This document shows, one piece after another, positions 7,784 to 15,442 of a DNA stretch of 64,000 nucleotides (the first letter of the stretch is position 1; every line of letters starts with the position of its first letter). The notes beneath the pieces are model-generated. The model had not been told where the DNA came from, searched no databases, and was given only the letters and a program-made list of their open reading frames with translations. The translations under genes and the position numbers were made by a program. The DNA comes from Agathobaculum sp. NTUH-O15-33. GTDB taxonomy: Bacteria > Bacillota > Clostridia > Oscillospirales > Butyricicoccaceae. The stretch spans positions 62,001 to 126,000 of the forward strand of contig NZ_CP136187.1 in NCBI RefSeq assembly GCF_033193315.1, read 5' to 3'.

Positions 7784-8500
7784 ATGCCGGTCAATGAACT
7801 TTTGCTCGCGGCGGCGGTCGTCGTCATTTTCGGCTCGGTGCTGCTGTGGTACCGTCTGTTCGGCGATACGGGGCTGATGGCCTTTACCGTGTTCGCCACC
7901 ATCACGGCCAATATCGAGGTGCTCATTTTGGTCGACGCGTACGGCATGGAGATGACGCTCGGCAACATCCTGTTTGCCAGCACCTTTCTTGTAACCGACA
8001 TATTAAGCGAGGTTTCGGGCAAAAAGGCCGCGGAGCGCGCCGTGCGGCTGGGCATTTTGACAAGCGCCTTGTTTATCGTGGTTTCGCAATCGTGGCTGCT
8101 GTACCGGCCCGCGCCGAGCGATTGGGTATCGCCCGCCATGCGCGAGGTTTTTTCCAACACGCCGCGTATGATGATCGCCTCGCTCGCGGTGTACGCGATC
8201 GCGCAGGTGTTCGATGTTTGGCTGTATCATAAATGGTGGGCGCTGACCGAGCGCCTGTCGGGCGACCGGCGGCGTTTTTTGTGGCTGCGCAACAACGGCT
8301 CTACCCTGATCAGCCAGCTGCTCAACGCCATTTTGTTCACGCTTTTCGCGTTTTACGGCACGTACGACGGTAAAACGTTGGTCTCCGTCGTTTTGTCCAG
8401 CTATGTCATCTTTATCGTCACCTCGCTGCTCGATACGCCGGTCGTCTATCTAGCGCGGCGCATCGCGGAAAAGCGCGCGGATGGACAAAATACGGTTTGA
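7784..8500 (+). CDS. VUT/YhhQ family queuosine-precursor transporter
   Basis: Membrane protein of 238 aa with about six hydrophobic segments, of the VUT (YhhQ/QPTR) family that imports queuosine precursors (preQ0, preQ1, queuine or queuosine depending on the species). Typical parts visible: a conserved FLVTDILSEVSGKKAAERAV segment after helix 3, DVWLYHKWW, and NNGSTLISQLLNAILFT. The ATG at 7784 follows SD GGAGGGG and is only two bases after the radical-SAM stop, so the two are translationally linked. The TGA stop lies inside the -35 box of the next gene's promoter. Confidence 0.88.
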   Translation: MPVNELLLAAAVVVIFGSVLLWYRLFGDTGLMAFTVFATITANIEVLILVDAYGMEMTLGNILFASTFLVTDILSEVSGKKAAERAVRLGILTSALFIVVSQSWLLYRPAPSDWVSPAMREVFSNTPRMMIASLAVYAIAQVFDVWLYHKWWALTERLSGDRRRFLWLRNNGSTLISQLLNAILFTLFAFYGTYDGKTLVSVVLSSYVIFIVTSLLDTPVVYLARRIAEKRADGQNTV

Positions 8501-8526
8501 CACCCGCCCCTCGCCGCCTGTATACT
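8497..8526 (+). promoter_or_regulatory. Sigma-A promoter of the NYN-domain gene
   Basis: TTGACA at 8497-8502 and TATACT at 8521-8526 with an 18-base spacer; the -35 box overlaps the preceding stop codon. Confidence 0.75.
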
Positions 8527-8559
8527 AAGGGTAATGAATGAAAGCAGAGGAATATATGT

Positions 8560-9369
8560 ATGGCAAACGATAGCCGGTTCGCCGTTTTGATCGATGCGGA
8601 CAACATTTCCGCCAAATATATCAAGGTAATTTTAGACGAAATATCCAAAGACGGCGTGGCCACCTACAAGCGCATCTACGGCGATTGGACCAACCCGGCT
8701 CTAATCTCGTGGAAATCCACGCTGCTGGACAACTCTATCCTGCCGTACCAGCAGTATAGCTACACAACCGGCAAAAACTCGACCGACTCGGCCATGATCA
8801 TCGACGCGATGGATATCCTCTATTCGGGGCAGGTGGAGGGCTTTTGTCTGGTTTCCTCGGATTCGGATTTTACCCGTCTGGCCGCGCGTCTGCGCGAATC
8901 CGGCATGACGGTCGTGGGCATGGGCGAGCGGAAAACGCCAAAATCCTTTATCGCTTCCTGCAACCGTTTTAAATTCCTCGACATTTTGGCCGATGTGGAG
9001 GAAAATGAGGAGCGACACGCCGAGGACGAGCCCAAGCCCGCCAAAGCGGAAAGCCGTCGCTCCGGCCGCGCTAAGGCGCAGAAGGAAGCCGAGCCCGCCG
9101 AGCCGCCCCGCGCGGAGCCTACGCAGTCGCAGACCAGCCTGCGCACCATCAAGCGCGCGCTGCGCTCGATCGTCGCCGAGAACTCGGACGAGGACGACTG
9201 GATGTTCATCGGCAAAATGGGCAACCTGCTGATTAAGCGCTACCCGGATTTCGACGTGCGCAATTACGGCTATTCCAAGCTGACGCCGTTTGCCGAATCG
9301 CTGGGCCTGTTTGATTTCAAAACCGAGGGCGAGGGCGGCAAGCGCAACACCTATGTCCGCCTGCGATAA
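8560..9369 (+). CDS. NYN-domain putative ribonuclease with C-terminal OST-HTH/LOTUS domain
   Basis: 269 aa. Residues 1-145 form a NYN (LabA/DUF88-like PIN-fold) nuclease domain with the acidic residues D12, D14 (LIDADN), D76 (NSTDSAM), D101 and D103 (SSDSDF) expected to bind metal. Residues about 150-195 are a charged Glu/Pro/Ala linker. Residues 195-269 (LRTIKRALRSIV...FIGKMGNLL...YGYSKLTPFAESLGLF) fit an OST-HTH/LOTUS domain, which in other proteins binds RNA, including G-quadruplexes. Likely an RNA-processing or decay factor; target unknown. It has its own promoter, and ATG with SD GAGG. Confidence 0.88.
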   Translation: MANDSRFAVLIDADNISAKYIKVILDEISKDGVATYKRIYGDWTNPALISWKSTLLDNSILPYQQYSYTTGKNSTDSAMIIDAMDILYSGQVEGFCLVSSDSDFTRLAARLRESGMTVVGMGERKTPKSFIASCNRFKFLDILADVEENEERHAEDEPKPAKAESRRSGRAKAQKEAEPAEPPRAEPTQSQTSLRTIKRALRSIVAENSDEDDWMFIGKMGNLLIKRYPDFDVRNYGYSKLTPFAESLGLFDFKTEGEGGKRNTYVRLR

Positions 9370-9428
9370 AAGTTTGTATTCGCGCAAACGATTGGCAAAA
9401 CTAACGATAATCTAACGCTGCATTTGGT

Positions 9429-9488
9429 ATCCTTTCCTCAGTACTTCGCGATCACCGGCCACGGGGCCGGCGCGGAACAGGAAAGGAT
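9429..9488 (+). promoter_or_regulatory. Nested hairpin covering the SD of the M13 peptidase gene
   Basis: ATCCTTTCCT (9429-9438) pairs exactly with AGGAAAGGAT (9479-9488), which contains the SD for the ATG at 9497. Inside it, CGCG (9447-9450) pairs with CGCG (9471-9474) and CCGGCC with GGCCGG form the tip. Formation of the outer stem would block translation. Confidence 0.5.
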
Positions 9489-9496
9489 ATTCATTT

Positions 9497-11836
9497 ATGA
9501 TCAAAAAATTTACAGCGAAGCTGACCGCGCTTATGCTTGCGGTCACATTGGCGCTCAGCGGCTGCGCCGCCCCGCGCGCCGGGCAGGAGCCGGCGGCGGA
9601 AGCCTCCGCGACGCTTGGACAGCTCGCGGACTATTTTATAAAAGCGGCGGATGATTACAAGGGAAACGCCGACCGCGCCGCGGTGCTGGAAGGTTTTTCG
9701 GAAAATGACCGCGCCACGCGCCTGCAAATGCTGGTGCTTGCCGGCCGCGCCTTTGGAAAGCTGCCCGCGCCAACGGGCCACGCGAAAGACCTAACGCCGC
9801 CGAAAGCCGATCTGATCCACGCGCCCGACTGGGCGCGGGAGCAGCTGCAAAACCTATCCCACGGCGGCGTGCTGGCGCCGTCCGATCTCGAGGCGCGTGC
9901 AGCCGAAAAGACGGTCACCCTGCGGGACGCGGAGATCCTCGCGGCGCGGTTTTTCGCCCGCTATGGCAGCAACCTGAAGGATGATTTTTACACTGCTGTG
10001 AACAAAGCCGCGCTTGAGACCCTCAAGGTGCCCGCGGGTTCGACCATGACGGGCGACTCGGCCACGGTGGCGGCGAACACCGACCGTCAGCTGCACGAAC
10101 TGATGAAGGAGATCGTAAACAGTGAGCAACCCTATGCCAAGGGCAGCCCGGAGCAAAAGATCCGCGACCTTTACCGCAATGTGATGAATATAGAAGCGCG
10201 CGACAGCGCGGGCATCGCGCCGCTTCGCAAATATCTCGACGCGGTCGACGCGGCCGGCGACTTTACCGAGCTGTACGCCGTGATCGCGCAGGCGGTCAAC
10301 GAACTGGGCAACGCGGCAAACGGGCTGTTTCCCATGGTGGCCGTTACCGATACCAAGGACAGCACCCGCCGGGTAATGCAGCTTTTCACCATAACGCCGA
10401 TGATGCAGCAGAGCGATTACGACGATCCCAATAACGAGATGCGAATGGAATACCGTGAAACAACGATTAACCAGCTTATGGCGGTGGGCGAAAGCCGAGC
10501 GGACGCGGAGCGCCACACGGATGAACTGCTCAAGATCGAGCGGGCGCTGGCCGGTCAGGCGATGAGCGCCGAGGAACTGGGCGATCCGGAACGCAGCGGC
10601 GCGCGCTATACGCCGCGGTCGCTCGACGAACTGATGCCGCGGGCGAAGCCCTCCCAACTGTTTACCGCGATCGGCCTGCCTATGGACACGCCGATGCAGG
10701 TGTTTGATAAGAAGCAATTCGCGGCCTACGCCGGGTGGTTTACCGAGGAAAATCTCGATATTTTCAAATCCACTCAAAAAATCGCGCTGCTTGTGGGCTA
10801 TAGCCCCTATTTGAGCGTATCGCTCGGGCAGGCCTATGGCTATCAGAGCGGCACGGCGGAGGAACAGGCCAATGAAGCGGTGCAGAGTATGCTTTCGGAC
10901 GAGCTGGGGCAAGTATATGTCAACCGGTATTTCCCCGGCGATTCCAAGGCCGCGGTCGAAAAAATGGTGCATCAGATGATCGAGGCCTTCAAGACCCGCA
11001 TCGGCCGCATCGATTGGATGCAGGAAAGCACGAAAAAAGAGGCGGTCAAAAAGCTGGATTCGCTGACGGTGCTGATCGGCTATCCCGATACGTGGGATAT
11101 GAACCCCGCGGAGATCGCAAGCGCTGCCGAGGGCGGCAGCTACTTTGCAAACGCCGCCGCCTCGGAGGGCGAAAAATGGAAAAAAACCGTGCGGTCGATG
11201 AATGAACCGGTCGATCCGCGCCGATTCGCGCTGGCGGCGTTTACGGTCAACGCGGCAGCCAGCCGGAACACCAACACGCTGATTTTTCCCGCCGGTATTT
11301 TGCAGGCGCCTTTTTACGATAGGAACGCCCCTTTTGAAGAAAACCTAGGCGCGATCGGCAGCACCATTGCCCACGAGATCACCCATATGTTCGACGACGG
11401 CGGCGCCAAGTACGACGCGGCGGGCAATATGCGGGATTGGTGGGGCAAGGAGGATTACGCGCACTTTCAGGCGCTTTGCGAAAAGGCACAGGCGTTTTAC
11501 GAAGGCCGCGAAGCCGCCCCGGGCATACCGGCGGATGGGAAAGAGACCTTGAGCGAGAATATTTCCGATATCGGCGGCATCGCCTGCGGCTTGGAAGTGC
11601 TGTCTACCATGGAAAACCCGGATTACGACGCATTTTTCCGCAGCTTTGCCCGGCAGTGGCTGCGCGTTTCCGGGTACGAGGAGAAAAAGGAGCAGGCGGT
11701 AATCGACCAGCATGCCCCCAATAATCTGCGCACCAATCGGGTGCTCGCAAATTTTCAGGAGTTTTTTGATACCTACGGCATCGGCCCCGGCGACGGCATG
11801 TATGTAGCGCCGGAGGACCGCATGCAGATCTGGTAA
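9497..11836 (+). CDS. M13 (neprilysin-like) zinc metallopeptidase, lipoprotein
   Basis: 779-aa cell-surface peptidase predicted to cut short peptides outside the membrane. The N-terminus is a lipoprotein signal peptide with lipobox LALSGC. Residues about 25-160 are not typical M13 and contain SLH-like stretches (RATRLQMLVLAGRAFGKLP, RDAEILAARFFARYG), perhaps a wall-binding part. The rest is M13: zinc motif HEITH at 626-630, third ligand E687 and conserved D691 in ENISDIGG, and a C-terminal NFQEFFDTYG like the family's usual end. Followed 22 bases later by a two-component system, so the sensor may respond to peptides or envelope stress handled by this enzyme. Confidence 0.9.
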   Translation: MIKKFTAKLTALMLAVTLALSGCAAPRAGQEPAAEASATLGQLADYFIKAADDYKGNADRAAVLEGFSENDRATRLQMLVLAGRAFGKLPAPTGHAKDLTPPKADLIHAPDWAREQLQNLSHGGVLAPSDLEARAAEKTVTLRDAEILAARFFARYGSNLKDDFYTAVNKAALETLKVPAGSTMTGDSATVAANTDRQLHELMKEIVNSEQPYAKGSPEQKIRDLYRNVMNIEARDSAGIAPLRKYLDAVDAAGDFTELYAVIAQAVNELGNAANGLFPMVAVTDTKDSTRRVMQLFTITPMMQQSDYDDPNNEMRMEYRETTINQLMAVGESRADAERHTDELLKIERALAGQAMSAEELGDPERSGARYTPRSLDELMPRAKPSQLFTAIGLPMDTPMQVFDKKQFAAYAGWFTEENLDIFKSTQKIALLVGYSPYLSVSLGQAYGYQSGTAEEQANEAVQSMLSDELGQVYVNRYFPGDSKAAVEKMVHQMIEAFKTRIGRIDWMQESTKKEAVKKLDSLTVLIGYPDTWDMNPAEIASAAEGGSYFANAAASEGEKWKKTVRSMNEPVDPRRFALAAFTVNAAASRNTNTLIFPAGILQAPFYDRNAPFEENLGAIGSTIAHEITHMFDDGGAKYDAAGNMRDWWGKEDYAHFQALCEKAQAFYEGREAAPGIPADGKETLSENISDIGGIACGLEVLSTMENPDYDAFFRSFARQWLRVSGYEEKKEQAVIDQHAPNNLRTNRVLANFQEFFDTYGIGPGDGMYVAPEDRMQIW

Positions 11837-11858
11837 CAGAATAGGAGGACCGCGCGAC

Positions 11859-12545
11859 ATGAAATTGCTGCTGGTGGAGGATGAAGCGTTATTGTCCAAA
11901 TCCGTGGCCAAGGGGCTGGGGCTGCTGGGTTACGCGGTTGACTGCGCCTACGACGGCGAGCAGGCGCTTTACCTGTATGGGCTGAACGAATATGACCTGA
12001 TGATTCTGGATTTGAACCTGCCCGGACTGGACGGCATGGAGGTGCTGCGGCAAATACGGGAGAAGGATGCGGATTTTCGCATTCTGATCCTGTCCGCGCG
12101 CAATTCCCTAGAGGATAAGATCAGCGGTCTGGACAGCGGCAGCAACGATTATTTGACCAAGCCCTTCGAGTTCGCGGAGCTGGAGGCCCGCATCCGCAGC
12201 CTGCTTCGGCGCAGCTTTACGACAAAGGATGTAACGCTTCGCTGCGGCTTTCTGCGGCTCGACACCGCCGCGCGGCAGGTGTGGTACGGACAGCGGCAGA
12301 TCGAATTGACCCGCAAGGAATATACGCTTTTGGAATATTTGATGACGCACGCCGGGGAGACCGTCGCGGCGGAAACGCTGATCGAGCACGTGTGGGACAG
12401 TGAGACCGATCTGTTCTCCAACTCCTTTCGGTTCCACATCCACTCGCTGCGAAAAAAGATGGAAACGGCCGGCGCGGGAGACTATATTGTGACAAAAAGG
12501 GGACAGGGCTATCGCCTGCAAGCCCCGGAGGAGGGCGCGCCGTGA
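11859..12545 (+). CDS. OmpR/PhoB-type response regulator
   Basis: 228-aa transcription factor. Receiver domain: acidic pair in VEDEA, phosphoacceptor D51 in MILDLNLPGLDG, Ser/Thr site in ILSARN, Lys in LTKPF. The C-terminal winged helix ends in a typical TKRGQGYRLQ hairpin. It overlaps the histidine kinase gene by four bases (GTGA) and follows the M13 peptidase gene by 22 bases with SD AGGAGG. Likely partner of the kinase; targets unknown, with the peptidase operon itself a candidate. Confidence 0.95.
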   Translation: MKLLLVEDEALLSKSVAKGLGLLGYAVDCAYDGEQALYLYGLNEYDLMILDLNLPGLDGMEVLRQIREKDADFRILILSARNSLEDKISGLDSGSNDYLTKPFEFAELEARIRSLLRRSFTTKDVTLRCGFLRLDTAARQVWYGQRQIELTRKEYTLLEYLMTHAGETVAAETLIEHVWDSETDLFSNSFRFHIHSLRKKMETAGAGDYIVTKRGQGYRLQAPEEGAP

Positions 12546-13693
12546 AAAAATACACCTTACGGCTGCGGCTGACGGCGATCGTCGGCGTGATTCTGCTGGC
12601 GGCCTGTGCGCTGCTCACCACAAATTCTCTCTTTGCCGCGCACGCCTATTACGGGGATTACGCGGCGCTTTTAGACAGCGGGCTTGCCGATATCGACCCC
12701 GCGCTATCGGGAGAGGTCGAGATCGATCCCGTGATCAAAGCGCCGGAAACCTATTTTCACGCCGCTTCGCAGAAATTTTCCGCGCAATCGCTTGCGGCCA
12801 TGGCGCTGATCGTGGCGCTGGCGCTCGTCGGTACCTATTGGGCCACGGGGCGGGTGCTGCGGCCGCTGAAAAAGCTGACGCAGTCGGTGCGCGCGGTGGA
12901 TGACCGGCATCTGGACCAGCGCGTGGCCGTAGAGCAGGCGCGGGGCGAAGTGCTGGCGCTGACGGAATCCTTCAATCATATGCTCGACCGGCTGGAGGAC
13001 GCGTTTCTGATCCAGAAAAGCTTTGCATCCAATGCGGCGCACGAGCTGAAAACCCCGCTGGCGGTCATGAAATCCTCTTTGCAGGTGCTGGAAATGGACC
13101 CGCATCCGGAAACGGCGGATTACCGGGAATTTATGCAGGATACCGCGCAGAGTCTGGAGCGTATTATAAAGACCGTGGATGGGCTGCTGGCGCTGGCGGA
13201 TATCGGCGCCGTGCCCGCGGAGGAGACCGTTCCGCTGCGCCCGCTTTTGGAACAGGCGCTGCGCGAGCTTGCCGCGCGGGCAGCGGAACACGGCGTGCGG
13301 CTATCGCTCGATAACGAGCAACAGGCGGCGGCGACCGGAAACGCCAGCCTGCTTTACCGCGCGTTTTTCAATCTGATCGAAAACGCCATCAAATACAACC
13401 GGCCGGGCGGCAGCGTCACGCTGTCGCTGGAACCGGCGGGGGATACGGTGCGCGTCCGTGTCGCGGACACCGGTATCGGCATGACGCCGGAGGAGCTGCG
13501 CCATATCTTCGAGCCGTTTTACCGCGCCGATCAGTCGCGCTCACAGCGCATTCCCGGTTCGGGGCTGGGGCTGCCGGTCGTGCAAATGATTTTGCAGCGC
13601 CACGGCGGCGGCATCGCGGCAACGAGCGAGCCCGGTTCCGGCTCCGCGTTTGTGGCGACACTGCGCGCGGCGCACGGCGCGCAAACCGAATAA
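12542..13693 (+). CDS. HAMP-domain sensor histidine kinase
   Basis: 383 aa. Two membrane helices (about residues 10-30 and 83-103) bracket a short outside loop of about 50 residues with no recognised sensor fold. Then HAMP (RVLRPLKKLTQSVRAV), H-box NAAHELKTPLAVMKSS with the phospho-His, N-box LIENAIKY, and G-boxes DTGIGM and GSGLGL. It phosphorylates the regulator encoded just upstream. GTG start inside the regulator's stop codon. The gene is followed by a strong terminator at 13703-13738. Confidence 0.95.
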   Translation: MKKYTLRLRLTAIVGVILLAACALLTTNSLFAAHAYYGDYAALLDSGLADIDPALSGEVEIDPVIKAPETYFHAASQKFSAQSLAAMALIVALALVGTYWATGRVLRPLKKLTQSVRAVDDRHLDQRVAVEQARGEVLALTESFNHMLDRLEDAFLIQKSFASNAAHELKTPLAVMKSSLQVLEMDPHPETADYREFMQDTAQSLERIIKTVDGLLALADIGAVPAEETVPLRPLLEQALRELAARAAEHGVRLSLDNEQQAAATGNASLLYRAFFNLIENAIKYNRPGGSVTLSLEPAGDTVRVRVADTGIGMTPEELRHIFEPFYRADQSRSQRIPGSGLGLPVVQMILQRHGGGIAATSEPGSGSAFVATLRAAHGAQTE

Positions 13694-13702
13694 AGCGCAT
13701 AA

Positions 13703-13738
13703 AAAAGATCCGCACGGCGAAACGCCTGCGGATCTTTT
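13703..13738. terminator. Rho-independent terminator after the two-component operon
   Basis: AAAGATCCGCA pairs with TGCGGATCTTT, loop about 13 bases, T-run after it on the plus strand. It lies between convergent genes and its A-rich left side may also end rpsR transcription. Confidence 0.85.
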
Positions 13739-13768
13739 GTTGTATCCTTATGAAATGGGAACGGGTAA

Positions 13769-14035
13769 TTACTCCGCCGTGTAGGGCAGCAGAGCGATAT
13801 GACGGGCACGCTTGATCGCGTCGGTCAGCTGGCGCTGATGACGTGCGCAGGCGCCGGTCATGCGGCGGGGCAGAATCTTGCCGCGCTCGGACATATATTT
13901 GCGAAGCTTGGCCACATCCTTGTAATCGACGCAGTCGATCTTATCGACACAGAAATTGCAAACCTTTCTGCGGCGACGGCCGCCGCGCTGCGGACGGTCG
14001 GAACGGGGCGTATATTCTCTCTTGTTTTCTTCCAT
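13769..14035 (-). CDS. rpsR: 30S ribosomal protein S18
   Basis: Small-subunit ribosomal protein binding with S6 on the platform. The 88-aa protein has the conserved [17 protein letters not shown] zinc-type cysteine cluster (C+ variant), then [20 protein letters not shown] and [18 protein letters not shown], all S18 signatures. ATG at 14035 is chosen for its GGAGG SD; the frame extends to a GTG two codons earlier. Last gene of the rpsF-ssb-rpsR operon. Confidence 0.98.
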   Translation of the reverse strand: MEENKREYTPRSDRPQRGGRRRRKVCNFCVDKIDCVDYKDVAKLRKYMSERGKILPRRMTGACARHQRQLTDAIKRARHIALLPYTAE

Positions 14036-14055
14036 TGTCACTTTACCTCCTTAGC

Positions 14056-14535
14056 TCAGAATGGGACATCGCCGTCATCATCGGCAAGCTCCTGAAAATC
14101 CGAATCGCCCGAGGGCAGATCGAATGCGGGAGCCACCTGCGATGCGGCGGGTTCGGGCCGCATTTGCGAACCGTCGCCGTAGCCGCCGGCATAACCACCG
14201 TTTGTTTCGCGGGACTTTTTGGTCTCGCCGAAGGAAACTTCATCGCAGTTTACTTCGATTGCGGTGCGGTTGTTGCCGTTCTGGTCCTGCCATTGGCGGG
14301 ACTGTACGCGGCCGACTACGATCGCCATAACGCCCTTCGCGAACCACTGCGCGACGAATTCCGCCTGACGGCCCCATGCGACACAGTCGATGAAGTCGGT
14401 CTGGCGTTCGCCGTTCGGGCCCTTGCGGTCGCGGTCGATCGCAAGGCGGAAGGAGCATACGGCCATGTTGCTCTGCGTGTGACGCAGCTCGGGATCCCGG
14501 GTCAAACGACCCATTAAAATCGCCTTATTGAGCAT
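14056..14535 (-). CDS. ssb: Single-stranded DNA-binding protein
   Basis: 159 aa. N-terminal OB fold of about 110 residues starts MLNKAILMGRLTRDPELR and includes DFIDCVAWGRQAEFVAQWF, standard SSB. A Gly/Gln-rich linker leads to the acidic tip DDDGDVPF that binds partner repair and replication proteins. Located between rpsF (12 bases) and rpsR (20 bases), the usual bacterial operon order. Confidence 0.98.
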   Translation of the reverse strand: MLNKAILMGRLTRDPELRHTQSNMAVCSFRLAIDRDRKGPNGERQTDFIDCVAWGRQAEFVAQWFAKGVMAIVVGRVQSRQWQDQNGNNRTAIEVNCDEVSFGETKKSRETNGGYAGGYGDGSQMRPEPAASQVAPAFDLPSGDSDFQELADDDGDVPF

Positions 14536-14547
14536 GCTGCACCCGCC

Positions 14548-14844
14548 TTAGTCGTCCAGACAGACGATCAGCGAACGCATCAGGCCATCCGTGATCTTGT
14601 AAATACGGTCCAGCTCAGCCGGGAAGGCCGGGGCGGACTCGAAACGGATCAGGGTGTAGTAGCCTTCGGTCTGGTCGTTGATCGGGTAGGCCAGCTTGCG
14701 CTTGCCCCAATCCTCAACCTCAACGTTCGTGCCGTTCGTCTCGACGAGAGCCTTGAACTTGTCCGCGACAGCCTGAGCGGCCGCCTCCTCCAGCGTGGGA
14801 GTGACAATGAAGATTGTCTCGTACTTGCCAGTAATCTTTGCCAT
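14548..14844 (-). CDS. rpsF: 30S ribosomal protein S6
   Basis: 98 aa, normal S6 length. Typical stretches: YETIFIVTPTL at the start, VEDWGKRKLAYPIND in the middle (the conserved W-G-x-R-x-L-A-Y motif), GYYTLIRFES, and the C-terminal RSLIV. First gene of rpsF-ssb-rpsR, with SD AGGAGG and a sigma-A promoter at 14909-14936. S6 with S18 often represses this operon through a leader hairpin; I did not find the characteristic CCG-containing motif with certainty. Confidence 0.98.
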   Translation of the reverse strand: MAKITGKYETIFIVTPTLEEAAAQAVADKFKALVETNGTNVEVEDWGKRKLAYPINDQTEGYYTLIRFESAPAFPAELDRIYKITDGLMRSLIVCLDD

Positions 14845-14908
14845 GCTTTTAGCACCTCCTTTTGGACTATAGGCCCATATCCACTGATATGAGCAAGGAT
14901 ACCTTTCT

Positions 14909-14936
14909 ATTATAACGGAATGCGAGGAAAAGTCAA
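14909..14936 (-). promoter_or_regulatory. Sigma-A promoter of rpsF-ssb-rpsR
   Basis: Minus-strand TTGACT (14936-14931) and TATAAT (14914-14909) separated by 16 bases. The roughly 60-base leader contains CATATC-AGT-GATATG-type pairing that could be an S6:S18 autoregulatory site. Confidence 0.8.
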
Positions 14937-14955
14937 GAAAAAACTAAAAAAAGAT

Positions 14956-14984
14956 TGACGAGAAGGAAAAACCATGGTACAATA
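14956..14984 (+). promoter_or_regulatory. Sigma-A promoter in front of a tRNA remnant
   Basis: TTGACG at 14956-14961 and TACAAT at 14979-14984, spacer 17 bases. It points to the tRNA-like remnant at 15028-15049 and beyond it to tRNA-Thr. Confidence 0.6.
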
Positions 14985-15027
14985 TCAAGGCTGACAAAAT
15001 GATAGCGGTTGAAATAGTCAAGCACAA

Positions 15028-15049
15028 AAATGCTTGCGCAGGTCATCGG
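15028..15049 (+). pseudogene. Collapsed tRNA-Thr remnant
   Basis: AAATGCTTG joined to TGCGCAGGTCATCGG: the first part equals the 5' edge of the intact tRNA-Thr downstream, the second equals 15 bases of its anticodon-arm/variable/T-arm region. The middle of the gene is missing. The following TATTCATAAA resembles TTCTCATAAA just before the intact gene. It reads as one of two tandem copies that lost about 40 internal bases. Confidence 0.55.
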
Positions 15050-15068
15050 CTATTCATAAAAGGCATTC

Positions 15069-15097
15069 TTTTCAAACCGCCAAATCCGTGGTATACT
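15069..15097 (+). promoter_or_regulatory. Putative promoter of tRNA-Thr
   Basis: TATACT at 15092-15097 with a weak TTTTCA at 15069-15074, spacer 17, about 42 bases before the mature tRNA 5' end. Confidence 0.5.
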
Positions 15098-15138
15098 AAC
15101 AAACAGAACGAGGCGGAGATGGCCTGATTCTCATAAAT

Positions 15139-15214
15139 GCTTGTGTGGCTCAGTTGGTAGAGCAGCGCATTCGTAATGCGCAGGTCATCGGTTCGAGTCC
15201 GATCACAAGCTCCA
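15139..15214 (+). tRNA. tRNA-Thr (anticodon CGU)
   Basis: 76 bases including an encoded CCA end. Acceptor GCTTGTG pairs with CACAAGC; the D-arm has GGCTCAGTTGGTAGAGC; anticodon arm GCGCA-TTCGTAA-TGCGC has anticodon CGT, reading ACG (Thr); T-arm ATCGG-TTCGAGT-CCGAT. A terminator follows directly. Confidence 0.97.
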
Positions 15215-15248
15215 AAATCTCCGTCGTGGTTTCACGGCGGAGATTTTT
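15214..15248 (+). terminator. Terminator of tRNA-Thr
   Basis: AAAATCTCCGTCGTG pairs with CACGGCGGAGATTTT (one G-U), loop GTTT, followed by a T-run. Confidence 0.88.
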
Positions 15249-15270
15249 CTATGTCTGGAGATTGACGATT

Positions 15271-15441
15271 ATGAGCGATAAAGAATATATTGAACTGAAA
15301 AATGCCTTGGCCTCCACTCGTATGGAGGGTTACGCTGTTACAGAGCAGACGGAGCACGATTGCGCGCGCCTTATGCTTGGTGAGATTTCCGTTGCCGAGC
15401 TTGTAAAGGAGATTTTAAGTCGACCAGCAAGGGCGGTGTGA
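15271..15441 (+). CDS. VbhA-type antitoxin of a Fic toxin
   Basis: 56-aa protein placed one base before the fic gene, the standard antitoxin-toxin order. It contains STRMEG at residues 15-20, fitting the class I inhibitory helix motif (S/T)xxxE(G/N), whose Glu blocks ATP gamma-phosphate binding in the Fic active site. The C-terminal part (ARLMLGEISVAELVKEIL) matches the usual VbhA tail. ATG at 15271; the longer open frame upstream runs through the tRNA and is not coding. Since its toxin is frameshifted, this antitoxin may be a leftover. Confidence 0.85.
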   Translation: MSDKEYIELKNALASTRMEGYAVTEQTEHDCARLMLGEISVAELVKEILSRPARAV

Positions 15442-15442
15442 T

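Noticed and set aside
9854..10972. 372-aa minus-strand open frame over the M13 peptidase gene
   Set aside because: Antisense to a conserved enzyme, His/Arg-rich, no SD.
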